This document shows, piece after piece, positions 7,528 through 14,934 of a DNA stretch of 61,214 nt (the first letter of the stretch is position 1; the number at the start of each line of letters is the position of its first letter). Under the pieces are notes generated by a model that had not been told where the DNA came from, searched no databases, and worked only from the letters and a program-made list of their open reading frames with translations. Source of the stretch: Nitrospirota bacterium (GTDB lineage Bacteria; Nitrospirota; Thermodesulfovibrionia; UBA6902); NCBI GenBank assembly GCA_016213935.1, contig JACQZG010000019.1:644-61857 (forward strand). The letters run 5' to 3'. Made by a program: the position numbers and the translations under genes.

Positions 7528-8244
7528 CTAAAAAGGATTCAATTCTTTAAACTGTCTGTTTATTTCAGCGTCCTTAAACTCAAACTTAATCCTCCCGTAT
7601 CCCCTGCTGCCGCTGCCGCCGAGCGCATCAAGCTCAAGGAGTCTTAATCCTTCAAGGATTTTTTCAAATAACGTATTGTCGTTATCGTCAAGAATCTTGA
7701 AGGTAAGGTTAAAGCTGAATTGTGTTCCTTCCGGGACGCGCTCTATAAAGCGCGGGCCGCCCTTTGTTACAGTGCCAAGAATTCTATCTATGCTGTTTTC
7801 AGACTTCACTTCTGTAAGCTGCCAACGGTTGGCCTGTGCCTGTTTCTTCCAGTCTTTATCAAGATAGCAGTCGGCAAAAGACACTCGGGTAGGGCCAAGT
7901 CCGGTCTCTTCACCTTTATCATCGCCTCCCGATCCGAAGATTTTGATGATTTCTTTAGCCTTGTTTTTGTCTTCATCAGAAAGACTGTTCTTTCCGAGTA
8001 GTTTTGTTGAAACAACGCCGCCTTCCGTATGGATCATCAGGCCGCTTGCCATCTCAAGCAAAGAACGGACTTTGCCCTTTAATGATGAACCGGGGATATA
8101 CGGTTCAAGCGTGTGGGGATGTTTGATCACCGGGCTGTCTGTGCCGCCTATGTGCATTTCCATATTGCCGGAGCCGATGTGCAACCCGCTCTTTAGTGTG
8201 AGTGTGCCTTCAAGCTTTTTTATTTCTTTGAGTTTAAGATTCAT
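7528..8244 (-). CDS. csm3: Type III-A Csm3, backbone RNase of the Csm complex
   Basis: A 238-residue RAMP protein that forms the helical backbone on the crRNA and cuts bound target RNA every six bases. The catalytic aspartate is present as D36 in HIGGTDSPVIK. The glycine-rich loops are seen in EPYIPGSSLKGKVRSLLEM and in ALGGSGSRGYGRIKFEF near the C-terminus. Its start overlaps the csm2 stop by four bases. Unlike csm4 and csm5 it looks complete. Confidence 0.94.
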   Translation of the reverse strand: MNLKLKEIKKLEGTLTLKSGLHIGSGNMEMHIGGTDSPVIKHPHTLEPYIPGSSLKGKVRSLLEMASGLMIHTEGGVVSTKLLGKNSLSDEDKNKAKEIIKIFGSGGDDKGEETGLGPTRVSFADCYLDKDWKKQAQANRWQLTEVKSENSIDRILGTVTKGGPRFIERVPEGTQFSFNLTFKILDDNDNTLFEKILEGLRLLELDALGGSGSRGYGRIKFEFKDAEINRQFKELNPF

Positions 8245-8699
8245 CTTCTTTGCCCTCCTCTGTTCTGATGTTCTCTCTGTGGCCTTTCGCCCTTTTCATC
8301 GTAATATTTATAGAACCCCATAAATGCCTCAAATAGTCCTGCAAATATGTCAAAGTCTTCTTTACTTTTTACTTGCACGAGAGACTGCGAAAGGAAATCT
8401 TTAAATTCCTTTGTCACTAAATCACGCCCCATCGCATAAGAAGCCTTAGCATTTAACATCTTCAGATAAGGCAACAGTTTCTCAAACTCTTCATTCTGTT
8501 GTTCCGACGGCAGGCTCTTTAGCATCCCGTCGAATTTCAATACTTCGTCGTAGAACTTTCGCAGTTGAGTTGGTTTATTTGCTTTCCCGTTTGATCTCAA
8601 CTGACCGCCAAAAACCTCTTCGGCCATCTTATCTGCCTTGCTCGAAAAAAGCTCAGGATCAAGTTTACCGTCATTTGACCTGAATTGAACATTCATCAT
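8241..8699 (-). CDS. csm2: Type III-A Csm2, small subunit
   Basis: A 152-residue helical protein in the csm1-csm2-csm3 order of a III-A operon. Csm2 lines the inner filament of the complex along the target RNA. The region TQLRKFYDEVLKF (about residues 46-58) is the TKIRxFY motif typical of the family. The C-terminus is a basic, flexible tail (REHQNRGGQRR). It starts 11 bases after csm1 and overlaps csm3 by four bases. Confidence 0.88.
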   Translation of the reverse strand: MMNVQFRSNDGKLDPELFSSKADKMAEEVFGGQLRSNGKANKPTQLRKFYDEVLKFDGMLKSLPSEQQNEEFEKLLPYLKMLNAKASYAMGRDLVTKEFKDFLSQSLVQVKSKEDFDIFAGLFEAFMGFYKYYDEKGERPQREHQNRGGQRR

Positions 8700-8710
8700 A
8701 CGTTCCCCTC

Positions 8711-11386
8711 CTATCTCCTGTTATAGATTATTTGCCATAGCGGTATCTTTAATGCGCCTTTATGTGTTTCCAGCCACCCGGCAGCTTTCATCATCTCTTC
8801 TATCGCTTGTTCTTTATCATCGCCTTTGCATCCTTTGCCTATGTTCCTGACTACGGTATATTTAAATCGCGAATGCCATTTGAGACACTCCATATCGTCA
8901 AGATGAACATTTCCGCCTGTTATTGCCTCCTCCTCCAACCGTCTCATTTCAATAAACTCGTTGAGTCTGAATATCATGGCATTGTTAATCATTTCCGAAT
9001 CGAGCCATTGATGAATGGCGTCTTTAATCTTTTGAAGTTCTGTAAATTCATGCCACTTTACCGTCTCTCCATATATGGTGATATTGTTTCTCTCTGGATT
9101 CCCGTTTTCACGGGAATGACGATTCTTGCCTGATTTAGATTTGCTCAAGGCATGCTCCGAAGTCTCTGCAAGTGTAAGAACAGGGTCGTTGGGCTTATGC
9201 AGGGCAAACCCTGCTGAAAGTGTTATTTGCTCGTTTCTGCAGACGTACTCTTTAAATGATTCATTCAGAAAGCCTGCAAATTCAATTATCCTGTTCCATG
9301 GTCCAATCAGAAACAGATCATCCCCGCCAGCAAAGACTGTGTAGATATTTATAAATCTCTCGTCTGTCTTGAGCTTATGCGGCAGAAATATTGAGAAATA
9401 ATTGTTCATTTGCCTGCTCATGGTAGCAAGCCTTGAGAGCGTAAGCCGTTCCTTTCTCATGCCGCAGGCAAAGAGCAGACCGAGATTGTCCACATCCGCC
9501 TTGAGGATGCCAAGGGCTTCTAAGCCTTTGAATTTACCGGTATCTTTATTCTCATTCAATGCCATTTTTGCAATATACGCAAAAGTTTTGGGTATCCCGG
9601 CTTCCATGCTGTCAAACAGTTCTTCTTTAGCCTTGTCTGATTTTCTTCCGGCAAGGATTCTATTGACGGCTTCTTCTGTAATTTCTTCATCTTCATATTT
9701 AGGCACATAGCCGTTGAGAAATTTTGCGGTTATGTCTTTGGCGATATTGCTCATAGCTGCTATGCCGATATCCCAGTATTTCAGAAGAGCCCTGTCATGA
9801 GAAAGCTGACTAAGTTTTCCCGATACCTTAAATGATAGCTGGTAGTCCCCAAATACAGGCTCAAGAAGTTTTTCCCTTGCAAGGTCGGCGTCTGTCGTCG
9901 TTATTGCGATATGTTTTCCTTTGACCAGATTTTCGCCGATATACGCATGGTCGCTGCAAATCCGGCAAGCTGAAGTGCTTTTAATGTGGGCTTCCTTATC
10001 AGCGGGTCTTTTTACGCAAAACGGACATATGCCGAGTTCACTATCAAACGAATCAAGATAAGCCTCCACACAGCCGCCATGTTTAGTTAAATTGAATTTA
10101 GAGTATTTCTTCTTATCAGTCTGTTTTGAAAGTCTGCTCCATAACTCCGAAAATTTACCGCTCACAAAGTCATCGCAGGAGGCTGTAATAAACGAAAATC
10201 CCATTGACGCCTGTCCAAAGAAGTTCTTGATAAGCCAATTGTTGATTTTATTTCCAATTTCTTCAACTGCCTGCCTTGATCTATCAGTGTTATGAGCCAA
10301 TATCGTAAACTTGCCTGCTGCATTCAAAATAATTGATGACGACGGCAGTCCAATCTCCCTGCAAAGCATGTCTGCTGCAAGCTCACTGAGAAGTGATACA
10401 TAAAAGGACCTGCCGCGTAAGAGCTTTGCAGATGCCTTGCCGGTGCTGCCGCCTTGAGAAAAAATAAAGTCCTGAATCCCGTAAAAATCACCGCTTATGA
10501 GCAAGAACTTTTGAGGCGTATAATCCTGAATCGCATCGACTGTCATGGAGTCTGTATCTATATGATATCGGTACAGCGCTGATGACAGAGCGGATGTCGT
10601 CCTGCAGTGGTCAAAAAGCGATACATCCGGCACTACATAGCCTACCGTGGCAGCAGGAATATGTGAGCCATAAATCATAAAAAGGCTGTCAAAGTGCTCA
10701 AACCAGAGAGGGATATTATCTTTATGACTCAGATACTCAAGGGCGTCTATGAAACTGAAAAAAAGCTCGCGGTAATCATTAGACGCCTGTTCACTGTCTA
10801 TCTGCCGCATTTCAGGGATATTTGCCGGAAAGATATTATCAGGCGAAAGCTCTTTGAGAGGATAGCGATATTGATAGTCATCCAGTCTGTCTGATTTCCA
10901 TTTGCTTTCAGTTGAGAGTCCCTCAAATATAGTGAGTAAACGAGTCCTTTTGTAGCCCTTGATTGGTATCTCTTTGTTGACGGTTTCCATGTTATAGTTG
11001 TCAAATTCTGTGCGATCAAAACCGCTGCTCACTCTGTCCGCAATTGCAATTATCCATTGCATCGGGGTTTCAGGCTTGTGGTGTCCAGCAGCGAGATTCA
11101 TGAAGGAATCTTCAAGACCCCATACTCCTTTATTAAATTGCTTAGGTAAGAGTTTCTCTAAATGGTCAATAAATGCTGCTGTATAAACAGCGTGTTTATG
11201 AGTGTAGTTCCCTTGATAATGTGGCTGATACATATCCATGTGATCATTCAAGAATCTTTCATCGGGATAAAAGCCTGTATCTAACCTCTCGGAATCACTG
11301 CGTTGTCCATGCGCTCTCTCAGCAAATTTGCCAATGTCATGAAGATAACCGGCAAGTGCTATTTTGTAAACCGTTTCGTCCATCAT
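8711..11386 (-). CDS. csm1: Type III-A Cas10/Csm1 with intact HD and GGDD sites
   Basis: The 891-residue large subunit of the Csm complex, which makes cyclic oligoadenylate and cuts DNA when target RNA binds. The HD nuclease motif is intact (LHDIGKF, H16-D17). The zinc ribbon has two cysteine pairs (CPFCVK and CRICSDH), and the cyclase GGDD is at G687-D690. Both activities are therefore predicted. The sequence SKSGKNRHSRENGNPERN carries an in-frame palindromic element (9094-9121) where relatives read directly from SGKNR into ITIxGE. The gene is the hub of the cA4 pathway with can2, csx3 and the NE0113-family protein. Confidence 0.95.
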   Translation of the reverse strand: MMDETVYKIALAGYLHDIGKFAERAHGQRSDSERLDTGFYPDERFLNDHMDMYQPHYQGNYTHKHAVYTAAFIDHLEKLLPKQFNKGVWGLEDSFMNLAAGHHKPETPMQWIIAIADRVSSGFDRTEFDNYNMETVNKEIPIKGYKRTRLLTIFEGLSTESKWKSDRLDDYQYRYPLKELSPDNIFPANIPEMRQIDSEQASNDYRELFFSFIDALEYLSHKDNIPLWFEHFDSLFMIYGSHIPAATVGYVVPDVSLFDHCRTTSALSSALYRYHIDTDSMTVDAIQDYTPQKFLLISGDFYGIQDFIFSQGGSTGKASAKLLRGRSFYVSLLSELAADMLCREIGLPSSSIILNAAGKFTILAHNTDRSRQAVEEIGNKINNWLIKNFFGQASMGFSFITASCDDFVSGKFSELWSRLSKQTDKKKYSKFNLTKHGGCVEAYLDSFDSELGICPFCVKRPADKEAHIKSTSACRICSDHAYIGENLVKGKHIAITTTDADLAREKLLEPVFGDYQLSFKVSGKLSQLSHDRALLKYWDIGIAAMSNIAKDITAKFLNGYVPKYEDEEITEEAVNRILAGRKSDKAKEELFDSMEAGIPKTFAYIAKMALNENKDTGKFKGLEALGILKADVDNLGLLFACGMRKERLTLSRLATMSRQMNNYFSIFLPHKLKTDERFINIYTVFAGGDDLFLIGPWNRIIEFAGFLNESFKEYVCRNEQITLSAGFALHKPNDPVLTLAETSEHALSKSKSGKNRHSRENGNPERNNITIYGETVKWHEFTELQKIKDAIHQWLDSEMINNAMIFRLNEFIEMRRLEEEAITGGNVHLDDMECLKWHSRFKYTVVRNIGKGCKGDDKEQAIEEMMKAAGWLETHKGALKIPLWQIIYNRR
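9094..9121. repeat. In-frame palindromic element inside csm1
   Basis: Dyad CTGGATTCCCG, a short loop, then CGGGAATGAC. It adds about ten residues (HSRENGNPER) to Csm1 after the palm domain without breaking the frame. The same element recurs in cas6 at 13268-13294. Confidence 0.8.
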
Positions 11387-11404
11387 CCCTCCGATATATA
11401 AAGA

Positions 11405-11545
11405 AATTCAAGATTCAATATTCAAAACAACCAACCTCGCTTCGCTCGGATTCAAGATTCAAGATTCAAGATTCAAAATTAACAACAGAACATATGTCTT
11501 GCTGTTTTTTTTCGATCTTGAATTTTGAATATTGAATCTTGAATT
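11405..11545. repeat. Intergenic inverted repeat with internal direct repeats
   Basis: Perfect 23-base arms lie at 11405-11427 and 11523-11545 (core AAGATTCAATATTCAAAA and its complement). Between them are several tandem ATTCAAG units and a run of eight T. The right arm overlaps the stop codon of the upstream CARF gene. A long hairpin could form in the transcript between this gene and csm1, as a terminator or processing site, or it could be a MITE-like element. Confidence 0.75.
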
Positions 11546-12702
11546 CATATTATTTTTATTTTGTTCTTCTCCACTCTCACCCCATGTCTTGTATTCGCGT
11601 ACTCCCTGCGCGGGGATGTTATTGCGTATATGGACGTCAGGGCCTCGTCTGCGAGCGCATCGCCTATAGACTTCTTTATTTTGCTGATTGCCTGCCTGAT
11701 GATATCCTGACTCAGGCCGTCTTTGTATTTATGCAGCACATCTTCAACTCTTGAAGGATACATCACGTGATAATCCTTTGCCATCTCCTCAAGAGCCGGG
11801 CGGGTGGAAAGCTCGACAATGGTTGGGAAACAGTCCGTGCATTCCCCGCAATAGGGCCTTTCAGGATGTCTGCACCGGTTAAGCTTATGCTTCAGATATG
11901 CAATGTAGATCATCATATGCACTGGCGTGAGGGTGATTGTCCGGTCTCCTATCTGGAGCGCTTTTTCAGCAAGCCGCACCTTCAATTCCGGCTGTACCAT
12001 GGCAATGTCAATGTCCCTCTGCCCTTCATGCACCAGTTCCTTAAAGCCCGTGCCTTCGAGTGATAATTTATTCCTCAGCCGTATGAACGGCAGCTCCGCA
12101 AGGATTATCTCCGCGTTTTTTGTGTTGAGTTTTTTATTTCCCTCCTTATCTAAGGGGGGATTAAGGGGGGTTATCACCTTGTCTTTCTTGGGCTTATAAA
12201 AGAAGTCACGGTTTGATTCGAATTCAGGAGTGACGAGCACATGATAGAGTTTGTCCCACGGGCGTCCTAATAGCTGCATCGCGGCGCCAAGATAAAAGGA
12301 CATGGTCTTTCTGCCTCCTGCGATAGAGCAGTGAAGCCTTGCTGCAGGGTCAGCGGTCTTCTCTCTGATAAACGACGTTATCAGGTCGCCCATCGCCTCA
12401 TTTTCAGATTCATCTCTGATGTCATCAAGCTGATTGCCTGAACAACCGGATGGAATTATGAAAGAATTTTCTTTAAGAGATAATGAAGGGATGCCGTACT
12501 CATCGCAGAGTTTTTTCAACTCGCCTTTTTCAATCAGGGCATTTTCCGCTATCGCCTTGCCTCTGCATGTGGTAATGATATAAAGCTCATGCGGATAGAC
12601 AGGCGGCTTTGCCATGGCAAGAGCATAAATACTCTCTGTTATCACCTGCGGTGTAGAGCCTGCGATGAAGATAAAGATTTCTCTGTAGCCTGTCTTTTTC
12701 AT
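11545..12702 (-). CDS. CARF protein of the Cas_NE0113/TIGR02584 family (Csm6-like ring nuclease family)
   Basis: A 385-residue protein. The N-terminal CARF-type Rossmann domain is seen in IFIAGSTPQVITESIYALA and in the conserved AARLHCSIAGGRKTMSFYLG block (about residues 123-142). The C-terminus is a helical, winged-helix-like region with a CRHPERPYCGECTDC cysteine cluster. No HEPN RxxxxH motif is visible, so a Csm6 ribonuclease role is unlikely. The family is annotated as CRISPR-associated ring nuclease, and regulation or cOA turnover is the likely job. The stretch ITPLNPPLDKEG is the translation of a G-rich palindromic repeat inserted in frame. It sits between cas6 and csm1 in the operon. 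Confidence 0.8.
   Translation of the reverse strand: MKKTGYREIFIFIAGSTPQVITESIYALAMAKPPVYPHELYIITTCRGKAIAENALIEKGELKKLCDEYGIPSLSLKENSFIIPSGCSGNQLDDIRDESENEAMGDLITSFIREKTADPAARLHCSIAGGRKTMSFYLGAAMQLLGRPWDKLYHVLVTPEFESNRDFFYKPKKDKVITPLNPPLDKEGNKKLNTKNAEIILAELPFIRLRNKLSLEGTGFKELVHEGQRDIDIAMVQPELKVRLAEKALQIGDRTITLTPVHMMIYIAYLKHKLNRCRHPERPYCGECTDCFPTIVELSTRPALEEMAKDYHVMYPSRVEDVLHKYKDGLSQDIIRQAISKIKKSIGDALADEALTSIYAITSPRREYANTRHGVRVEKNKIKII
12140..12172. repeat. In-frame G-rich palindromic element in the NE0113-family gene
   Basis: On the plus strand CCCTCCTTATCTAAGGGGGG is followed by ATTAAGGGGGGTT. On the coding strand this reads NPPLDKEG. It belongs to the widespread class of CCCCTTA...TAAGGGG dispersed repeats; a related element is in hisF. 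Confidence 0.7.
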
Positions 12703-12763
12703 GAATCAAGTTTACATAGGAATAATGAAAGTTGAAAGAAAAACAATATTGCTGAAATATTTC

Positions 12764-13810
12764 TTATTCCTTAATCTCATATTTCCCTAATCCAAACCCG
12801 GTACCTTTTCCAACATGCAATATCTCTCCGGCCTTAATCAACGGCATAAACGGTTCAACGTTACCTTCAAAGCTTACCTCCCTGACAAATCCGCCCATAT
12901 TCATTCTTGTATCCTGCCGCGCTGAATACCTCTCCCAGTCATGCCACTTGAGATCGCTTTTTCTAATTGTTATTTCTTTTGCCTTCTCAATAATCCCCTT
13001 GAAATCCCAATCGGACATATCAATCCCGCAATGGAAATAAGCAAGAAGCGAAATCCTTCTCAGAAGCTGCCGTATCAATATATGGAATTCGAGGTCAATG
13101 GTAAGGTGGTTGTCATAGATGATGCGGGTCGGGGTGAGAAAAGACAGAGTTAAAAGTTTAGAGTTGTGAGGTTTGAGTTTAGCATTGAAAGAAAAAGAGA
13201 GATAAGACGCTTCAAACGGTTTCAGGGTTTTTGTGTCGGCTGAATAGATAATATTCTCAATATTATTCTGGATTCCCGCCTTCGCGGGAATGACACCGGC
13301 ATGTTCTTTTTCTTCACTCGTAACTCCTAACTCTAAACTCTTAACTCTCTTCAACTCATACTTGCCTCTTCCTTTTCCTATACCCATCTTGCCAAGCTCG
13401 TCAAAGGTATAAATAAAATAAGGGAGATAATCAATTGCCCTGCCGATTAAAGTAAGGCCGAATGTTATCTCGTCCTTCGGTGTATAAGCCCGCCTTCTCT
13501 CCACAGGCGGCTCGATGATAAACGGATGCGGCGCTGCCTTGTACTTACGCATGATTGTTGTATCTGAAGGCGGCGGGGTTTCAAAGACATAAGAGTAAAC
13601 ACATTTCTCTTTAAGGATACATTCAGCGCAATCATTCTTCTTAAGAGCGCAGACTACTTTTTTAAATGCATTGCCGAAACCGCCCCTGAGGGTTGAGCCT
13701 TTGTAAGAGGGCAGTATTATAGGCTCGGATGGCGACAGGGTAAAGACAAATTTCCCGTAACTTATGTCTTCCGGTGATTTGATAGGAACCCCCGCGATAC
13801 TGTTAAGGGA
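12764..13810 (-). CDS. cas6: Cas6 pre-crRNA endoribonuclease (PF10040 type), start codon missing
   Basis: A RAMP-fold Cas6 that cuts the CRISPR transcript in the repeat. The C-terminal half shows FLTPTRIIYDNHLTIDLEFH, LLRRISLLAYFHCG and the glycine-rich loop VGKGTGFGLGKYEI. The first ATG (13552) is too late. The open frame extends to 13810 and encodes the family N-terminus, including ILPSYKGSTLRGGFGNAF and cysteines in CAECILKEKC. No ATG, GTG or TTG opens this part before the in-frame TAA at 13811-13813, so the 5' end is truncated or frameshifted. The middle of the gene carries a REP-like element flanked by an inverted GAGTTTAGAGTT repeat, all in frame. Confidence 0.82.
   Translation of the reverse strand, partial: SLNSIAGVPIKSPEDISYGKFVFTLSPSEPIILPSYKGSTLRGGFGNAFKKVVCALKKNDCAECILKEKCVYSYVFETPPPSDTTIMRKYKAAPHPFIIEPPVERRRAYTPKDEITFGLTLIGRAIDYLPYFIYTFDELGKMGIGKGRGKYELKRVKSLELGVTSEEKEHAGVIPAKAGIQNNIENIIYSADTKTLKPFEASYLSFSFNAKLKPHNSKLLTLSFLTPTRIIYDNHLTIDLEFHILIRQLLRRISLLAYFHCGIDMSDWDFKGIIEKAKEITIRKSDLKWHDWERYSARQDTRMNMGGFVREVSFEGNVEPFMPLIKAGEILHVGKGTGFGLGKYEIKE
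13147..13178. repeat. Left arm of an intragenic inverted repeat in cas6
   Basis: GAGTTAAAAGTTTAGAGTT and flanking bases. The imperfect complement lies at 13317-13348 (about 25 of 32 positions). It is translated in frame in Cas6 around KPHNSKLLT. Confidence 0.6.
13268..13294. repeat. In-frame palindromic element inside cas6
   Basis: CTGGATTCCCG, then CCTTCG, then CGGGAATGAC. This is the same element as in csm1 at 9094-9121, here read as GVIPAKAGIQ in Cas6. Confidence 0.8.
13317..13348. repeat. Right arm of an intragenic inverted repeat in cas6
   Basis: Runs of AACTC-type units (CTAACTCTAAACTCTTAACT). It complements 13147-13178 and is read in frame as RVKSLELGVTSEE. Confidence 0.6.
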
Positions 13811-13958
13811 TTAACAACACAGAAAAGACGATTAATGATACAAATTATCACGGCAATATTCAAGATAATTTTGTATCCGGGGAAATATGGATTCCTGCAT
13901 CCCAATACGGAGACAATAAGGCGCGGAACAGAGAGGAAGATGCTGATGGAACGTCAAG
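13811..13958. other. Gene-free stretch between truncated cas6 and the terminator
   Basis: No recognisable gene. The plus strand has a 54-codon open frame ending just before the terminator, with no homology I can name. It may be debris from the event that removed the cas6 start. Confidence 0.3.
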
Positions 13959-14004
13959 CAAAAAGGAGCTAATCCCGATTTGTCGGGACTAACTCCTTGT
14001 TTTT
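13959..14004 (-). terminator. Bidirectional-looking terminator after tRNA-Val
   Basis: AAGGAG at 13963-13968 pairs with CTCCTT at 13993-13998, and TCCCGA pairs with TCGGGA inside. T runs follow the hairpin on both strands. It would end the tRNA transcript on the minus strand. Confidence 0.7.
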
Positions 14005-14007
14005 AAA

Positions 14008-14082
14008 TGGTAGGCCCGGGCGGTTTCGAACCGCCGACCTCTACCGTGTCAAGGTAGCGCTCTCCCCCTGAGCTACGAGCCT
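14008..14082 (-). tRNA. tRNA-Val (GAC anticodon)
   Basis: A 75-base tRNA with the CCA end encoded. The acceptor stem AGGCTCG pairs with CGGGCCT. The D arm begins GCTC, the anticodon stem CTACC/GGTAG encloses loop TTGACAC (anticodon GAC), and the T stem GGCGG/CCGCC encloses TTCGAAA. It separates the CRISPR island from the biotin genes and could mark an island boundary; no duplicated tRNA 3' end was noticed. Confidence 0.95.
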
Positions 14083-14145
14083 TTTAATTGCCAAATAAAT
14101 GAGATTGTTATTATACAAAGACGGCGGAAAAAATAAAAGGAAATG

Positions 14146-14934
14146 TCATAACTTTGAATTCATTAAATCACGCGGAGGAAGAACGCCTCTGCATTCAGAT
14201 ATCCTGCTGATCATAACAGGCTGGTTTTTAAGATACTCAAGAAGCCCGCTTATATCTTTTACGTTAACGAAAAAGACTCTCCCTCCAAAAGCAAAGCTTC
14301 TTCTCTTTATGTGAGGAATCCTTACGTAACCAAAGCCGTCTGCAGTAACATAGCCTGTTGTATATCCGGGATCATCAGAGACACATAACTCAGCGACAAC
14401 CTCTTTCCGTCTCTTCACTTTGCTCGCAAGGATCAGGGCCTCTTTGACCCTCTGATTATTAATGCCTATTAGCGATAGCTTCTCTTTCAGCACGGATGAG
14501 GCATTCTCAGTTATCCCGATTTTAGTTACTCTGACTCCGGGTTCGTTCAACAAAATCTTTCCGCCGGTATCAAGAATAAACGCGCCGGCTGAAGGTTCTC
14601 TTTCAGTAATAAGGCTGAAGGCGGCATCAATTGCTTTTGCCGAGATGCCTGATGAACGGAGGATATCGCAAGCTGTCTTTCTTGCCGAAGCGGTATTAAG
14701 CGTTCTGACAGTACATAAAGGAAGCGAGGAGATTCCTTTTACGGGAAGGACAATTTTATCGATGCTTATACGGACTGCATCAGGCTTGCCCCTTTCATGC
14801 GAGAGCGCCCTTGCGGCATACTCATGAAGAATCCCTTTGATATCCTCTTTTTTGCAGAGCCCTTCCGCGCCGGAAATATGTTTTCCATTGGCTGAAGCAC
14901 GCATCCTTACGCTGTAATAACGGCTGCGGCTCAT
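14146..14934 (-). CDS. bioW: 6-carboxyhexanoate-CoA ligase (pimeloyl-CoA synthetase)
   Basis: A 262-residue BioW, which activates pimelate with ATP and CoA to supply the biotin precursor pimeloyl-CoA. The family is recognised from the opening YYSVRMRASANGKHISGAE, the central GAFILDTGG, and the C-terminal GYVTADGFGYVRIPHIK. Its length is normal. Its ATG shares one base with the bioB stop (TGATG), so the two are coupled. No bioF, bioA or bioD is in the window, so the pathway must be completed elsewhere. Confidence 0.92.
   Translation of the reverse strand: MSRSRYYSVRMRASANGKHISGAEGLCKKEDIKGILHEYAARALSHERGKPDAVRISIDKIVLPVKGISSLPLCTVRTLNTASARKTACDILRSSGISAKAIDAAFSLITEREPSAGAFILDTGGKILLNEPGVRVTKIGITENASSVLKEKLSLIGINNQRVKEALILASKVKRRKEVVAELCVSDDPGYTTGYVTADGFGYVRIPHIKRRSFAFGGRVFFVNVKDISGLLEYLKNQPVMISRISECRGVLPPRDLMNSKL

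Noticed and set aside
11439..11480. Tandem ATTCAAG units as a CRISPR array
   Set aside because: The units are too short and have no spacers between them; they belong to the inverted-repeat element.
11545..12702. Csm6 HEPN ribonuclease identity for the NE0113-family protein
   Set aside because: No RxxxxH motif in the C-terminal region; the cysteine-bearing, winged-helix-like end fits the other family.
14083..14145. Riboswitch or BirA operator near the biotin genes
   Set aside because: The gap lies downstream of bioW on its own strand and shows no conserved structure or dyad.
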